Positions 18,161 to 26,143 of a stretch of DNA of 64,000 nucleotides are shown here, one piece after another. This stretch comes from Streptomyces pseudovenezuelae (GTDB taxonomy: Bacteria > Actinomycetota > Actinomycetes > Streptomycetales > Streptomycetaceae). The position numbers and the translations under genes were made by a program. Each line of letters starts with the position of its first letter. Position 1 is the first letter of the stretch. Where the stretch lies: positions 300,443 to 364,442 of the forward strand of contig NZ_KQ948148.1 in the NCBI RefSeq assembly GCF_001513955.1, in the 5' to 3' direction. Under the pieces are notes generated by a model that saw nothing but the letters and a program-made list of their open reading frames with translations, had not been told where the DNA came from and did not search any database.

Positions 18161-19003
18161 TCACAGTCCCAACGTGGTGAGGGCGTTCGTCCACGCCTCC
18201 GTGCAGTGCCGGGGCGTCTCGCCCTTGGCCTGCGCGGCGGTGAACAGCCTGGCGACATGCGTGTCCGTGAGGCAGCCGCACCGACCGTGCGTGGCCAACA
18301 CGGCGAGGAACGTCCGGTAGACGGTGGCGTGCACCGCTTCCCGGGCCCTGGTGATCTGCTGCTCCGCCATGGCGATCCCACGGTCCAAAAACACGGGCGA
18401 GCGGTGGCGGCACTCCCCGTTTTGCCCTCCCCTGGGTGCTGAGGGGGTTTGTGGCGCCCTGTGGGCAGTGGACGGCTCCTTTATTACTGCCAGCGCGCGC
18501 ACAGCGTCCGGGAGAGGGGCCGTGACGCCTACGCCCGGACCGAGCCAACGGGCATATTGCATAAGGGACTTGATGTCAACGCCCGGTCGTATCGCGTTCG
18601 ACGACGCCATGGTGCCCCGGTAGATCCAGTGTTCGCCCCGGGTGGTGGTCACGGTCCGGGTGGCGGGCAGGGTCTCACGGGCCCATGCGATGGCGTCCGC
18701 GTTGTCGAGGTCGACCACGGTCACGCCAGCACCGCCGGGGTGATAGGCGACCGCCGCCGCCTCCCGCCACGCACGCGCCCATGCCGGGGAGTTGAGGACG
18801 TGGGGGTCGGTGCTGGCGGCGGCCCAGCCGTGGCACGGCTGCGGGCATGCGCAGGGGCCCGGGTTCTTCATGTTCGGCCGACCGCCGCACGCGTTCCGCG
18901 CGCAGGCCGGGCAGTTGCCGAACGGCAGCTTTCCCGCACGCAGCGGGAGGGCCGGGATGCCGGATGCTGCGAGGTCCAGCGCGGTACGCAGGTACTCGCT
19001 CAT
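18161..19003 (-). CDS. Bifunctional primase-polymerase (PrimPol) replication protein
   Basis: 280 residues from an ATG that overlaps the preceding methylase stop (ATGA). The archaeo-eukaryotic primase fold shows as IPALPLRAGKLPF, a Cys-rich insert (CPACARNACGG, CACPQPCHGW), the metal-binding VTVVDLDNADAIAWA and TTTRGEHWIYRG. The family (bifunctional DNA primase/polymerase N-terminal) defines the RepPP class of AICEs. The C-terminal 110 residues are a helical region of unknown role. It acts with the helicase-like ATPase encoded directly after it. Confidence 0.85.
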   Translation of the reverse strand: MSEYLRTALDLAASGIPALPLRAGKLPFGNCPACARNACGGRPNMKNPGPCACPQPCHGWAAASTDPHVLNSPAWARAWREAAAVAYHPGGAGVTVVDLDNADAIAWARETLPATRTVTTTRGEHWIYRGTMASSNAIRPGVDIKSLMQYARWLGPGVGVTAPLPDAVRALAVIKEPSTAHRAPQTPSAPRGGQNGECRHRSPVFLDRGIAMAEQQITRAREAVHATVYRTFLAVLATHGRCGCLTDTHVARLFTAAQAKGETPRHCTEAWTNALTTLGL

Positions 19004-19689
19004 GCCGCCACCGCTCCGGCCAGCAGGCTGTAGCGGGCGTGGATGCCTGCCCAGTGGGCGTAAGCGGGCGGGATGCACTCGCGGATGCCGTCGCGGTTCA
19101 TCCACGGCACGCCCATGACGCGGCGGGCGAGGTCGACGCCAGAGAAGTTGCCGACGAACTGGCCGTAGTGGCCGGGCGGGACGGGCCGTCCCATCTTCGC
19201 CTGCGGGGCGGTGTGTGCGGGGTGCCAGGGCTGCAGAAGCGTGAAGCCGCCCCCAGTCTCGAAGTACCGGTGCCGGTACGTCTGGACACCGAACATGGGC
19301 CCGCACAGCATCACCGGAGCGTACAGCTTGGGCAGCGCGCCCTTGACGTTCTCCATCACCCACGGCCGCCCGGTGGCCTCCAGCGCCGCGCGGGTGGGGG
19401 CGATCAGGTCGGGGTGGGCGTTGTTCTGGATGCGCTGGCACTCGCTGTCGTGCTGGCACGGTGGCGAGGCATGGATGAAGTCGAACTCTGGGCCGTGTTC
19501 GAGGACGAACGCGATCGCGTCCGCCTGCACGAACCGGAAGGGGTAGCGGGGCTGCGGGTTGATGTCGACGCCGGTCACGTCGAACCCGGCGTCGGCGTAG
19601 CCCTTGGCCGCGCCGCCCTGGCAGCAGTACAGGTCCAGCAGCGTCGGCCGGCGGCCGCGTACTCGCCGGATGTCGGTGGGTTGCGTCAT
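19000..19689 (-). CDS. Dcm-like cytosine methyltransferase, short orphan form
   Basis: 229 residues. S-adenosylmethionine site LLDLYCCQGGAAKGYADAG near residue 17, acidic loop GVDIN, the catalytic loop ASPPCQH with Cys78, and the ENV-type motif WVMENVKG all fit C5-cytosine methyltransferases. It is short and lacks an obvious target-recognition domain. It is coupled to the primase-polymerase by an ATGA overlap, so it belongs to the replication module. It may modify the element against host restriction; activity is inference. Confidence 0.75.
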   Translation of the reverse strand: MTQPTDIRRVRGRRPTLLDLYCCQGGAAKGYADAGFDVTGVDINPQPRYPFRFVQADAIAFVLEHGPEFDFIHASPPCQHDSECQRIQNNAHPDLIAPTRAALEATGRPWVMENVKGALPKLYAPVMLCGPMFGVQTYRHRYFETGGGFTLLQPWHPAHTAPQAKMGRPVPPGHYGQFVGNFSGVDLARRVMGVPWMNRDGIRECIPPAYAHWAGIHARYSLLAGAVAA

Positions 19690-19727
19690 CCTGGATGTCT
19701 CCAGTTCCTTGATGGGTGACTGGCGAG

Positions 19728-19769
19728 CAAGGGCGACCCCGATTCATTGGCGTGAGGGGGTCGCCCTTG
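19728..19769 (-). terminator. Hairpin between two AICE genes
   Basis: Perfect 13-bp stem CAAGGGCGACCCC / GGGGTCGCCCTTG with a 16-base loop, just past the stop of the 97-residue protein gene, ahead of the methylase operon. Confidence 0.75.
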
Positions 19770-19775
19770 GCGTAG

Positions 19776-20069
19776 CTAGAAGGGCGGTTCCGTGGTCCAC
19801 GGGTCGGCGTGACGGGTGCGTCGGCGCATCCACCGGGGCCGGTGCGGCAGGGGTAGCAGGGTCCAGCGGCGGTTCTCGTTCCAGCACCAGCAGGGGTCCC
19901 AGTCGCTTCCGGCGTACTCGCCCGTGTCGTAGTCGCCGTACGGGTACTCCGTACCGCCGTCGCCCTCGCAGACGGGGCAGTCGGGATCGGGGGTGTCGGT
20001 CAGGACCAGGGCCCTGCGGTGCCAGTGCGCGACCTGAATGCGCAGGCGCGGCAAGGTGAGGGGCCTCAT
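19776..20069 (-). CDS. Small Cys/Trp-rich AICE protein, unknown
   Basis: 97 residues. CPVCEGDGG followed by DWDPCWCWNENRRW gives two Cys pairs that could bind zinc, and the C-terminus is rich in Arg, Pro and Trp. No family recognised. It is the last gene of a run of small genes behind the translocase. Confidence 0.6.
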   Translation of the reverse strand: MRPLTLPRLRIQVAHWHRRALVLTDTPDPDCPVCEGDGGTEYPYGDYDTGEYAGSDWDPCWCWNENRRWTLLPLPHRPRWMRRRTRHADPWTTEPPF

Positions 20070-20084
20070 GTGGGGGTTCCTTCC

Positions 20085-20588
20085 TCAGCGGCGGTGGTCG
20101 TTGTGGGTGCGCGCGAAGAGCCCGCGCGTGTGGGTGGTGGTGTGTTCTTGCCTGACCGACCCGCTGTAGTGGTGATGGTGCTCATCCGGGGCGGCCTCAC
20201 CGATCCGCCGGAAGAGGCGGGCGAGGGCGAGCACGGGCACGGCGACGGCGGCCGGCGCGGCGCAGATCATCCCGATGACCGTCGGGTCGGCCTGCCGTGA
20301 AGCGACGAGCACCCCGATCGCGATCAGGCCGGGCGGGACGGTGGCCAGCCCGGCGGTGAGCATAAGGCGGGAGGCGTCCACGGCCCGCTGGGACATCGGC
20401 GGCACCCCCGGCTGCACGACCGGCGGCATGTCCCCGTGCGCGGGCAGCGGACTCGTGTCGCGGTAAGAGGTGGGGACGGCGGGGGCGGGACGGTAGGCGT
20501 CGGCGATGATGCGCGCGGCCTCACTGGCAGCCTGGTCGTCGGTGAGCGGGACGCCGGACCGGGCCGGGACAGGGCTGGACTCGTTCAC
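20085..20588 (-). CDS. AICE membrane protein, two predicted helices
   Basis: 167 residues. A Pro-rich cytoplasmic N-terminus is followed by two hydrophobic segments (LMLTAGLATVPPGLIAIGVLV and VIGMICAAPAAVAVPVLALA) and a His-rich tail (DEHHHHYSG). It resembles the small Spd-type proteins that accompany TraB in spreading plasmids and AICEs through mycelium. That assignment is by position and topology. Confidence 0.65.
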   Translation of the reverse strand: MNESSPVPARSGVPLTDDQAASEAARIIADAYRPAPAVPTSYRDTSPLPAHGDMPPVVQPGVPPMSQRAVDASRLMLTAGLATVPPGLIAIGVLVASRQADPTVIGMICAAPAAVAVPVLALARLFRRIGEAAPDEHHHHYSGSVRQEHTTTHTRGLFARTHNDHRR

Positions 20589-20601
20589 TGAGGTCTCCGT
20601 T

Positions 20602-20796
20602 TCAGTTGCCCAGGGCGGACAGGGCGTCGGCGGTCGCCTTGACGACGCTGACGATCGGGTCGTACGCGCCGGTCCCGGCGGTGAAGAACCCGAACAGGAA
20701 CAGGACCATCGCTGCGCCGCCGCCGGCGGACTTGGTCTTTACGGCGAGGACGGACGCGGCGCCGAACAGCAGCACGGCGGAGATGTTGAAAATCAC
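20602..20796 (-). CDS. Small AICE membrane protein, unknown
   Basis: 64 residues, almost entirely two hydrophobic helices (ISAVLLFGAASVLAVKTKSA and AAMVLFLFGFFTAGTGAYD). It lies 13 bases upstream of the 167-residue membrane protein gene and is probably a partner in the spread module. Function unknown. Confidence 0.65.
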   Translation of the reverse strand: MIFNISAVLLFGAASVLAVKTKSAGGGAAMVLFLFGFFTAGTGAYDPIVSVVKATADALSALGN

Positions 20797-20818
20797 GGGA
20801 TGCCTTCCGGCCGGACGG

Positions 20819-21076
20819 TCAGGGGGTGTTGGTGCCGGCGCGGTAGATGCGGGCCCAGCGGTTGTAGAGCCAGCGGCCGGCGCGGATGCGCTTGCCGGTG
20901 GCCTTGCAGCGGCGGCAGTCCTTGCCGCGCTTGAGCCGTCCCTTGCGGTCGGTCTTCAGCGCGTGGCCCATGCCACGGCACTTGCGGCAGTCGCCGAACG
21001 GCGAGGCCGCACACAGCCCGCCGTAACCGAGCGTGACTATGAGCAGGCAGGCGATAGCAGCGAGGATGGGGGTCAT
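20819..21076 (-). CDS. Small membrane-anchored zinc-ribbon protein
   Basis: 85 residues: one N-terminal helix (ILAAIACLLIVTLGYGGLCA) and then CRKCRGMGH...CRRCKATGKR, two CxxCxGxG motifs as in the DnaJ Cys-rich domain, which bind one zinc. The rest is strongly basic and may touch nucleic acid or membrane. Small proteins of this kind are common in AICEs next to tra; their role is not known. Confidence 0.65.
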   Translation of the reverse strand: MTPILAAIACLLIVTLGYGGLCAASPFGDCRKCRGMGHALKTDRKGRLKRGKDCRRCKATGKRIRAGRWLYNRWARIYRAGTNTP

Positions 21077-21116
21077 CAGGGGCCCTCCGGGCGGGTTTTC
21101 AGGGGTTTCCGCAGGT

Positions 21117-21208
21117 GGGGTGCTATCCGCTAGAACGCAGATGGGGTGCTGTTTAGGGTGCTAGCGGAGGTGCTACCGGTAGCAGGTGCCCCTGCTACCG
21201 GTAGCACC
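21117..21208. repeat. Repeat and palindrome cluster behind the translocase gene (candidate clt)
   Basis: GGTGCT occurs in direct orientation at 21119, 21145, 21157 and 21169, with spacings of 26, 12 and 12. The last copy opens a perfect 17-bp inverted repeat (21170-21186 and 21191-21207, loop TGCC), each arm of which contains the self-palindrome TGCTACCGGTAGCA. CCGCTAG (21127) and CTAGCGG (21161) form another inverted pair. In Streptomyces plasmids the transfer site bound by TraB lies just 3' of tra, exactly this position. It may also serve as the tra terminator. Confidence 0.6.
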
Positions 21209-21217
21209 TTGCCGGGC

Positions 21218-23410
21218 CTAGGCGGCGCCCGGCTTTTCGTTACGCTCCGCAATCGACTTGAGGACGTCGGCGCGGACGATGCCGCGCCGGGTGGTGCGGG
21301 CGCCGTCCTCCGTCGTGCCGGCCACGTCGCGGGTCTTGATGCCGTGCGGCTTCAGCGCGGAGGTGACGTTCTCGCCCTTCCACCCGCCGTAGACCTCGGG
21401 GCGCAGTTCGGCGAGGCGGGCGGCGATCCGCTCGTTCCACACCCGCTCCTCCGCCTCCGGCACCACCGCGGCCACGTCGGCGAGCAGGTCATAGGCGGGG
21501 CCGGTGACATGCTCGGGGGCCTCCCCGAGGGCGTAGCCGGACAGGAGTCCGGCCTTCTCGCGCACGGTGCGGGCCCGGGCGGCGACGCGTTCGGCCATCG
21601 GCGCGTCCAGGAACGTGCTGGAGACGATCCGGGCGTCCGAGCCCTCACCCACGAAATAGTGCAGGCCCTTATCCCCCCAGGCGAACATGGTCGCCCGCAC
21701 CCCGCGCTTGTAGGAGGACGTGCCCAGCACCATGTCGTTCTCGGTCTGGCCCATGACCTTCAGGCAGAACCGGGTGCTGGCATTCGCGGAGATGCCGGTG
21801 GGCAGCGACTTGGCGTCGGGCCGCTGGGTGGCCAGCAGCAGCACGATCCCGGTAGCGGGGCCGCGCTTGACCAGGTCGGTGGCGATCTCCTCGAACTCCT
21901 TGCCGTGCTCGGAGTGCTCGAACAGCACCTGGCACTCATCCACCCCGATCACGATCGGGTGCAACCCCAGCGAGCGCTTGTCCGCGAGAGCGCTGGTCAC
22001 CTTGGACTCGGGGCAGATGTCCCGGGGCAGCGAGCGGATCACCTTGGTACGGCGCCGCAACTCCTCACGCAGGGCGCGGAAGTCGTTCAGCACGTACAGG
22101 ATCGTCTCGATTTCCTCGCCGACGCCGTGCCGGTGCGAGACCGCTTCGCCGACCGTGTCGAGGTCGCCGGTGCCCTTCATGTCGTAGGTGTGCAGCTCCG
22201 CCCGCGGATCGAGCGCGGCGATCAGCATCAGCAGGCGCAGGAGGAAGGTTTTGCCCATGCGGGGGATCGCGCCGATGATCCCGGCGATGAACATGAGCGT
22301 GACCTCAACCCAGCGTCCACGCTGGTCCGTGCCGTACGGGATGGCCTTGAACAGGTCCACCGTGCCCGACTTGAACAGCGGCCATGCGGGCTTGGGCGCG
22401 GCCTTGAGGGTCTGGTCCCCTACCCACAGCACGAGGTGGCCGGGGTGTTCCTCCGACTCGGCTTCCGGCCACACGCAGCCCAGCGGCCGGCGCAGACCCG
22501 ACGCGAGGCGCTCGCGCTTCTCGATGACGTCGGTCACGGTCACGCCGAAAGGCAGGTTGCCCTCCGCCCGCCAGCCGGGACCGTCGCGGGTGATCGGGGC
22601 GGTGAACTCGAACCCGTCCCGCCCCTTGGCCTGCGCCTGGTTGATCGCGGGAATGCCGATCGCCCCCAGCGCCCGCAGCACAATGTCCGAGGTGAGCTTG
22701 GACGCCTTGGGCACCTCAACTGCCCGATGAATGACCGGCTGGTCGGCCTTGCGGCCGTTCATGCCCAGCGCGAGCACGAGAGCGCCGACCGACAGGGCCT
22801 GAAGCCAGTCGGGCGCCATGACGTAGATCGCCAGAGCCAGACCCAGGCCGATGAACATGCCCAACACCGTGACCAGGGTGCGCAGCCGGACCCGGCCGTC
22901 GCGCTGCCGGGACAGCTTCAGGTACTCCGCCGCGTCCTCGCGGCGCACGGCGGCGAGGCGGACCGGCTCGCCCTCGCGGTCGGCCATCCACCGCATGGTG
23001 CCGCCCACGAACCGGGCCAGACCGGTGGGCGCCTGCATGGTGAAGCGGGCGGCATACACCGGGGTGCGCAGCGCGTGGTACCCGGCGGTGTGGGCGTAGT
23101 GGCGGGCCACCCACGCCGTGGCGGTCTTCAGTTCGGCGACCGAGCGCAGCCACAGCGGGACCACGTCACGCCGCTTGGCGGCGGCGAGGCGACCCAGGTA
23201 GCCGGGACCGGCCGACTTCACGGCCGGGTCGTCGACCAACCGGCGGGCGGTCGGGTCGCCCGACTCGGAGTCCGCGGTCGGGGTCGACTCGCGCGCGGCG
23301 CGGGCCTTGTCGAGGTCGACCACGTCCGCCCCCGCGGCGGGCGGGGAGTCGGCGGCCATTTCGGCTTCCAGCCGGTTGAAGAGTTCGCTGTCGTCGTCGG
23401 GGTGCTTCAC
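21218..23410 (-). CDS. FtsK/SpoIIIE-like conjugal DNA translocase (TraB type)
   Basis: 730 residues from a GTG with GGAAGGAA upstream. Two or more membrane helices lie in the N-terminal third (VTVLGMFIGLGLALAIYVMA and the following segment). The ATPase domain shows the loop IIGAIPRMGKTFLLRLL, a Walker B within HPIVIGVDECQVLFE, and VLLLATQRPDAKSLP, all as in FtsK-HerA pumps. The C-terminus holds a winged-helix-like region that should recognise the clt repeats. In AICEs one such hexamer moves double-stranded DNA between mycelial compartments. The candidate transfer site lies directly behind the gene. Confidence 0.9.
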   Translation of the reverse strand: MKHPDDDSELFNRLEAEMAADSPPAAGADVVDLDKARAARESTPTADSESGDPTARRLVDDPAVKSAGPGYLGRLAAAKRRDVVPLWLRSVAELKTATAWVARHYAHTAGYHALRTPVYAARFTMQAPTGLARFVGGTMRWMADREGEPVRLAAVRREDAAEYLKLSRQRDGRVRLRTLVTVLGMFIGLGLALAIYVMAPDWLQALSVGALVLALGMNGRKADQPVIHRAVEVPKASKLTSDIVLRALGAIGIPAINQAQAKGRDGFEFTAPITRDGPGWRAEGNLPFGVTVTDVIEKRERLASGLRRPLGCVWPEAESEEHPGHLVLWVGDQTLKAAPKPAWPLFKSGTVDLFKAIPYGTDQRGRWVEVTLMFIAGIIGAIPRMGKTFLLRLLMLIAALDPRAELHTYDMKGTGDLDTVGEAVSHRHGVGEEIETILYVLNDFRALREELRRRTKVIRSLPRDICPESKVTSALADKRSLGLHPIVIGVDECQVLFEHSEHGKEFEEIATDLVKRGPATGIVLLLATQRPDAKSLPTGISANASTRFCLKVMGQTENDMVLGTSSYKRGVRATMFAWGDKGLHYFVGEGSDARIVSSTFLDAPMAERVAARARTVREKAGLLSGYALGEAPEHVTGPAYDLLADVAAVVPEAEERVWNERIAARLAELRPEVYGGWKGENVTSALKPHGIKTRDVAGTTEDGARTTRRGIVRADVLKSIAERNEKPGAA

Positions 23411-23444
23411 TGAGGTTCCTTCCACTTTCGGGTGTGAGGGAGAG

Positions 23445-23485
23445 CGGGCCCGGCCGACGCTGTAGGAGGTGGGCGGCCGGGCCCG
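23445..23485 (-). terminator. Hairpin separating the Spd-type operon from tra
   Basis: Perfect 12-bp stem CGGGCCCGGCCG / CGGCCGGGCCCG with a 17-base loop, between the stop at 23501 and the tra start at 23410. Confidence 0.75.
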
Positions 23486-23500
23486 TTGCACAAAGGGGGT

Positions 23501-24325
23501 TCAGGTCATGCACCATCCGGAGTCGCATCCGGAGTCCCACTCATCGAACGGAAGGGTGTCCACTCCGTCCGGGATCGCGGCGCGTAGCGGCCGGTTGAAC
23601 CGGGTCAGCCACACGTGGTCCTTGCCGAGTTCGTCACGGCGGCGGTTGAGGAGTTCTTCGAGCTGGCACGCGCGCTCGAACAGATCGGGCTCGTTGCGGC
23701 GCATGTCGTGCCAGGTCTCCGGCCGGTGGAACGGGCAGAACCAGCACGACGACTTCGGTGGCACCGGCAACCCCGCCTCACGGATGATCCGTGCGCAGTC
23801 GATCCGCCGGATCCCGCGTTCCAGCAGCGGGTATTCGATGACCTCGTGCGGCTCGCAGCGCCGCTTGTTCGCGCGGTGGATCTCATCAAGGCTGATGCCG
23901 ATACCGACCGTGGCCGGGTTCTCTTTCGTCGCCCCACGGCGCTTGAGTTCGTCCCCAACGACCTTGATTTTGAACTGCGCCGTGCAGGACCGGGTGCCGG
24001 GGGCCCCGTTCGACATACGTACGGGGATCTTCAGAGACCGCGAGCCCTCCCGGGTGAGGTCCTGATACAGCGTGCGGACCTCACCCGAGCGTTTCATCAC
24101 CCGATCCAAGACGACCAGCTCAAGGCCGTGCGCTTCGGCGTAGGGGATGGCGTACTTGTGCAGGTAGGCGAGGGTCCCGGGGTGTTCGGAGTCATCTCCG
24201 ACGTTGGCCATCAGGAAGGTGCGGTAGTCCAGCTCACCCGTGGACGCGAGGACCAGGGCGGCGGTGGACTGTACGCCTCCGCCGAAGCTGAACGTCTTCA
24301 CCGTGTCCGTGGTGGGAGTGGTCAT
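23501..24325 (-). CDS. PP-loop ATPase, phosphoadenosine-phosphosulfate-reductase-like
   Basis: 274 residues. FSFGGGVQSTAAL (residues 12-24) is the PP-loop that binds ATP in adenylylating enzymes of the PAPS-reductase/DndC superfamily. A second part holds RSCTAQFK and, near residue 205, SSCWFCPFHRPETW, whose Cys could bind an iron-sulfur cluster or zinc. A true PAPS reductase would lie with cys genes; here the gene overlaps the DUF2637 gene by ATGA within a mobile element. Related proteins are frequent in phages and AICEs. A nucleic-acid or tRNA modification role is conceivable but not shown. Confidence 0.8.
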   Translation of the reverse strand: MTTPTTDTVKTFSFGGGVQSTAALVLASTGELDYRTFLMANVGDDSEHPGTLAYLHKYAIPYAEAHGLELVVLDRVMKRSGEVRTLYQDLTREGSRSLKIPVRMSNGAPGTRSCTAQFKIKVVGDELKRRGATKENPATVGIGISLDEIHRANKRRCEPHEVIEYPLLERGIRRIDCARIIREAGLPVPPKSSCWFCPFHRPETWHDMRRNEPDLFERACQLEELLNRRRDELGKDHVWLTRFNRPLRAAIPDGVDTLPFDEWDSGCDSGWCMT

Positions 24326-25434
24326 CCCGCCACCCCCTCCGAGCGGGCCCGCTCCGCAAGGAGGGTGTCCCGCAGCTCCCGAGCGTTGGCCGGCGAGGTG
24401 TGCACCTCGCGGCGGATGCCCTCAGCCGTGATCCGGCTGTCCGACCACCCGGCGGTGACCGTGCGCGTCTCGGCAAGCAACTGCTCCCAAGTGCGCTTCG
24501 GCCGGGGCGACTTTGCGGCATCCGGGACCCGACCGGTCACCCCACGCGGGCGAGGCTCCGCCGCAGGCACCACCGGCGGAATCGAGGCGATCGGAGTCGG
24601 GACGGGGGCGAGCGGCTTGAGCGGGAGAATCGACTTGCCCAGGTCGACCGCGACCGGATCGGGGACCGAGAGTCGGGCCAGCGTCACCACCGGAGCCGGG
24701 GTCGATTCCCGCAGGTCAGCCATAGACCGATTCCTCATGGTCTCGGTAGATTCCTCCGCATTCGCGTCCACCTCGGGGATCGGGGCGAGGGCGGGGGTGG
24801 TGCCGCCGAACATCGAGCCGAGCGCGGCATCCGCACCGGCGGTGATCCGCTCACGCTGGACATCGAGCAGCCTCGATCCGAGCGCCGCATCCCCGATGCC
24901 GACCTTGCGGGCCAGGCGCCACGACTTGCGCTCCGACCACCACTGAACCCGACCGCTGGGGTGCTGTGCGGCGCGGGCGCGGTGGTAGGCGAGGGCCTGT
25001 ACGAGGTCGGCGGTGCGCCGCTCGTTCTCCGCGTCGCGGCCGTCGGTGTGCACGACGATCCGGCGGGCGAGGAACGCCATGCCCTCCGCCGACACGGACA
25101 TGCCCATCGGGGTCAGGGCGTAGATGATGGTCCGGTCGGCGTCGGGTGCGGCCATGGCGCCCATGACGGCGGCGGCGGCCGGAAGCGCCCACAGTCCCAT
25201 CCGCACGATGCGCGGCGAGGACTGGCCCAGCATGGTCAAGCCCAGCAGGACCAGGGCGAGCACGGCCGTGGCGCCCTCACCGGCGGCGAGCGCCCCGAGC
25301 GCGGTGCCCTCGCCGTAGGCGTGCCCGATGTTGCTGTAGGTGCCGATACCGCCGATCACGCCGGTGGCGAGCATCGGCACGAACGCGGCCGCCAGAACCC
25401 CGATCTGCACCTTCGTCAGCTTGGTCCGGTTCAC
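24322..25434 (-). CDS. DUF2637 (Spd-type) membrane protein of AICE
   Basis: 370 residues from a GTG that overlaps the upstream stop (GTGA). Four hydrophobic segments lie in the first 110 residues (IGVLAAAFVPMLATGVIGGI, ATAVLALVLLGLTMLG, LWALPAAAAVMGAMAA), followed by a long cytoplasmic part that is Pro-rich and ends in a helical domain (TWEQLLAETRTVTAGWSDSR) resembling a winged helix. DUF2637 proteins are the typical spread proteins of Streptomyces conjugative elements. It sits in the middle of a four-gene translationally coupled operon. Confidence 0.8.
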   Translation of the reverse strand: MNRTKLTKVQIGVLAAAFVPMLATGVIGGIGTYSNIGHAYGEGTALGALAAGEGATAVLALVLLGLTMLGQSSPRIVRMGLWALPAAAAVMGAMAAPDADRTIIYALTPMGMSVSAEGMAFLARRIVVHTDGRDAENERRTADLVQALAYHRARAAQHPSGRVQWWSERKSWRLARKVGIGDAALGSRLLDVQRERITAGADAALGSMFGGTTPALAPIPEVDANAEESTETMRNRSMADLRESTPAPVVTLARLSVPDPVAVDLGKSILPLKPLAPVPTPIASIPPVVPAAEPRPRGVTGRVPDAAKSPRPKRTWEQLLAETRTVTAGWSDSRITAEGIRREVHTSPANARELRDTLLAERARSEGVAG

Positions 25435-25877
25435 AGTGCGCCCCCAACAGTGAGCAGGAGGGCGAGGATGAGCAGGGCGCCGGCGGTCAGGGTGAGGTCG
25501 ACCGCTCGGCGCAGACCGGTGAACTTGACCACCGCGAGCCGGGACAGGCCCGCCACGTCGGCGGCCAGGTCCCGCGTCACGGCGTCGGTGATCTGGTCGG
25601 GGGTGAGGGTGGCCCACAGCGGGAAGCCATGCCGGCCAGAGAGATTGGGGCGCACCGAGCGCAGCAGCAGAGCGGCCGCCGCGATCAGGAGCGTCATGCC
25701 GCATCCGCCCACGATCACGGCGGGCGGGGTCAGGGGCAGGTCGCGGGCGATCGTCCACGCGCCGGCGAGCACCGCGCCGACGAACGCCAACAGGAGCGCG
25801 ACCTTGTTGTCGGTCCGCGCGATCTCCGCCTTCACCTCAGCGTGCGCGGCCGTCAGCTTCGGGTCGGTGGTGCTCAT
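25431..25877 (-). CDS. Two-helix membrane protein resembling PycTM/DUF5706
   Basis: 148 residues. An N-terminal helix with a conserved-looking RTDNKVALLLAFVGAVLAGAW leads into the first membrane segment, the second is VIVGGCGMTLLIAAAALLLR, and a third hydrophobic stretch closes the protein. The Asp-Asn-Lys before the first helix and the overall layout resemble DUF5706 (PycTM), known as the membrane effector of Pycsar anti-phage systems and also annotated in AICE transfer regions. No nucleotide cyclase is nearby. Overlaps on both sides (GTGA, ATGA) tie it to the transfer operon. Confidence 0.6.
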   Translation of the reverse strand: MSTTDPKLTAAHAEVKAEIARTDNKVALLLAFVGAVLAGAWTIARDLPLTPPAVIVGGCGMTLLIAAAALLLRSVRPNLSGRHGFPLWATLTPDQITDAVTRDLAADVAGLSRLAVVKFTGLRRAVDLTLTAGALLILALLLTVGGAL

Positions 25878-26143
25878 GCGCCGACCTCCGGCAGGGTGAT
25901 GCCGGCGGCGCGGTTGGCCAGGGCACGACGCTCGTTCAGCACGCGGTTGCGGGCGCGGCGGATACGGCGGGTGTCCAGCTCGGTCGGGGTCCGGTCCAGG
26001 GTGATGATCTGCACGTCGAGCAAGTCGACGCGCGCCAGGATCAGCGGCATCTCCCGCTCGATCGCGTCCAGCTCCGCATCCGTCGGCTCCATGAAGTCGG
26101 CGAACGCGGTAACAGCGTCCTGAACAGTAACGATGTGGGTCAT
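25874..26143 (-). CDS. DUF6284 family small protein
   Basis: 89 residues, first gene of the four-gene operon, with AGAGGAA eight bases before the ATG. The segment MEPTDAELDAIEREMPLI and the basic helix RRIRRARNRVLNERRALANR match DUF6284, a helical protein found in many Streptomyces AICEs. A shorter start at the internal MEPTD (about 26092) is possible. Function unknown; probably regulatory or structural in the transfer module. Confidence 0.7.
   Translation of the reverse strand: MTHIVTVQDAVTAFADFMEPTDAELDAIEREMPLILARVDLLDVQIITLDRTPTELDTRRIRRARNRVLNERRALANRAAGITLPEVGA

Noticed and set aside
21146..23413. 755-codon plus-strand frame opposite tra
   Set aside because: Low-complexity composition (HRGQ-rich) and mirror of the FtsK-like gene.
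23501..24325. Calling this gene cysH (assimilatory PAPS reductase)
   Set aside because: No sulfur genes nearby, it is coupled to transfer genes, and the CWFC motif does not match the cysH tail.
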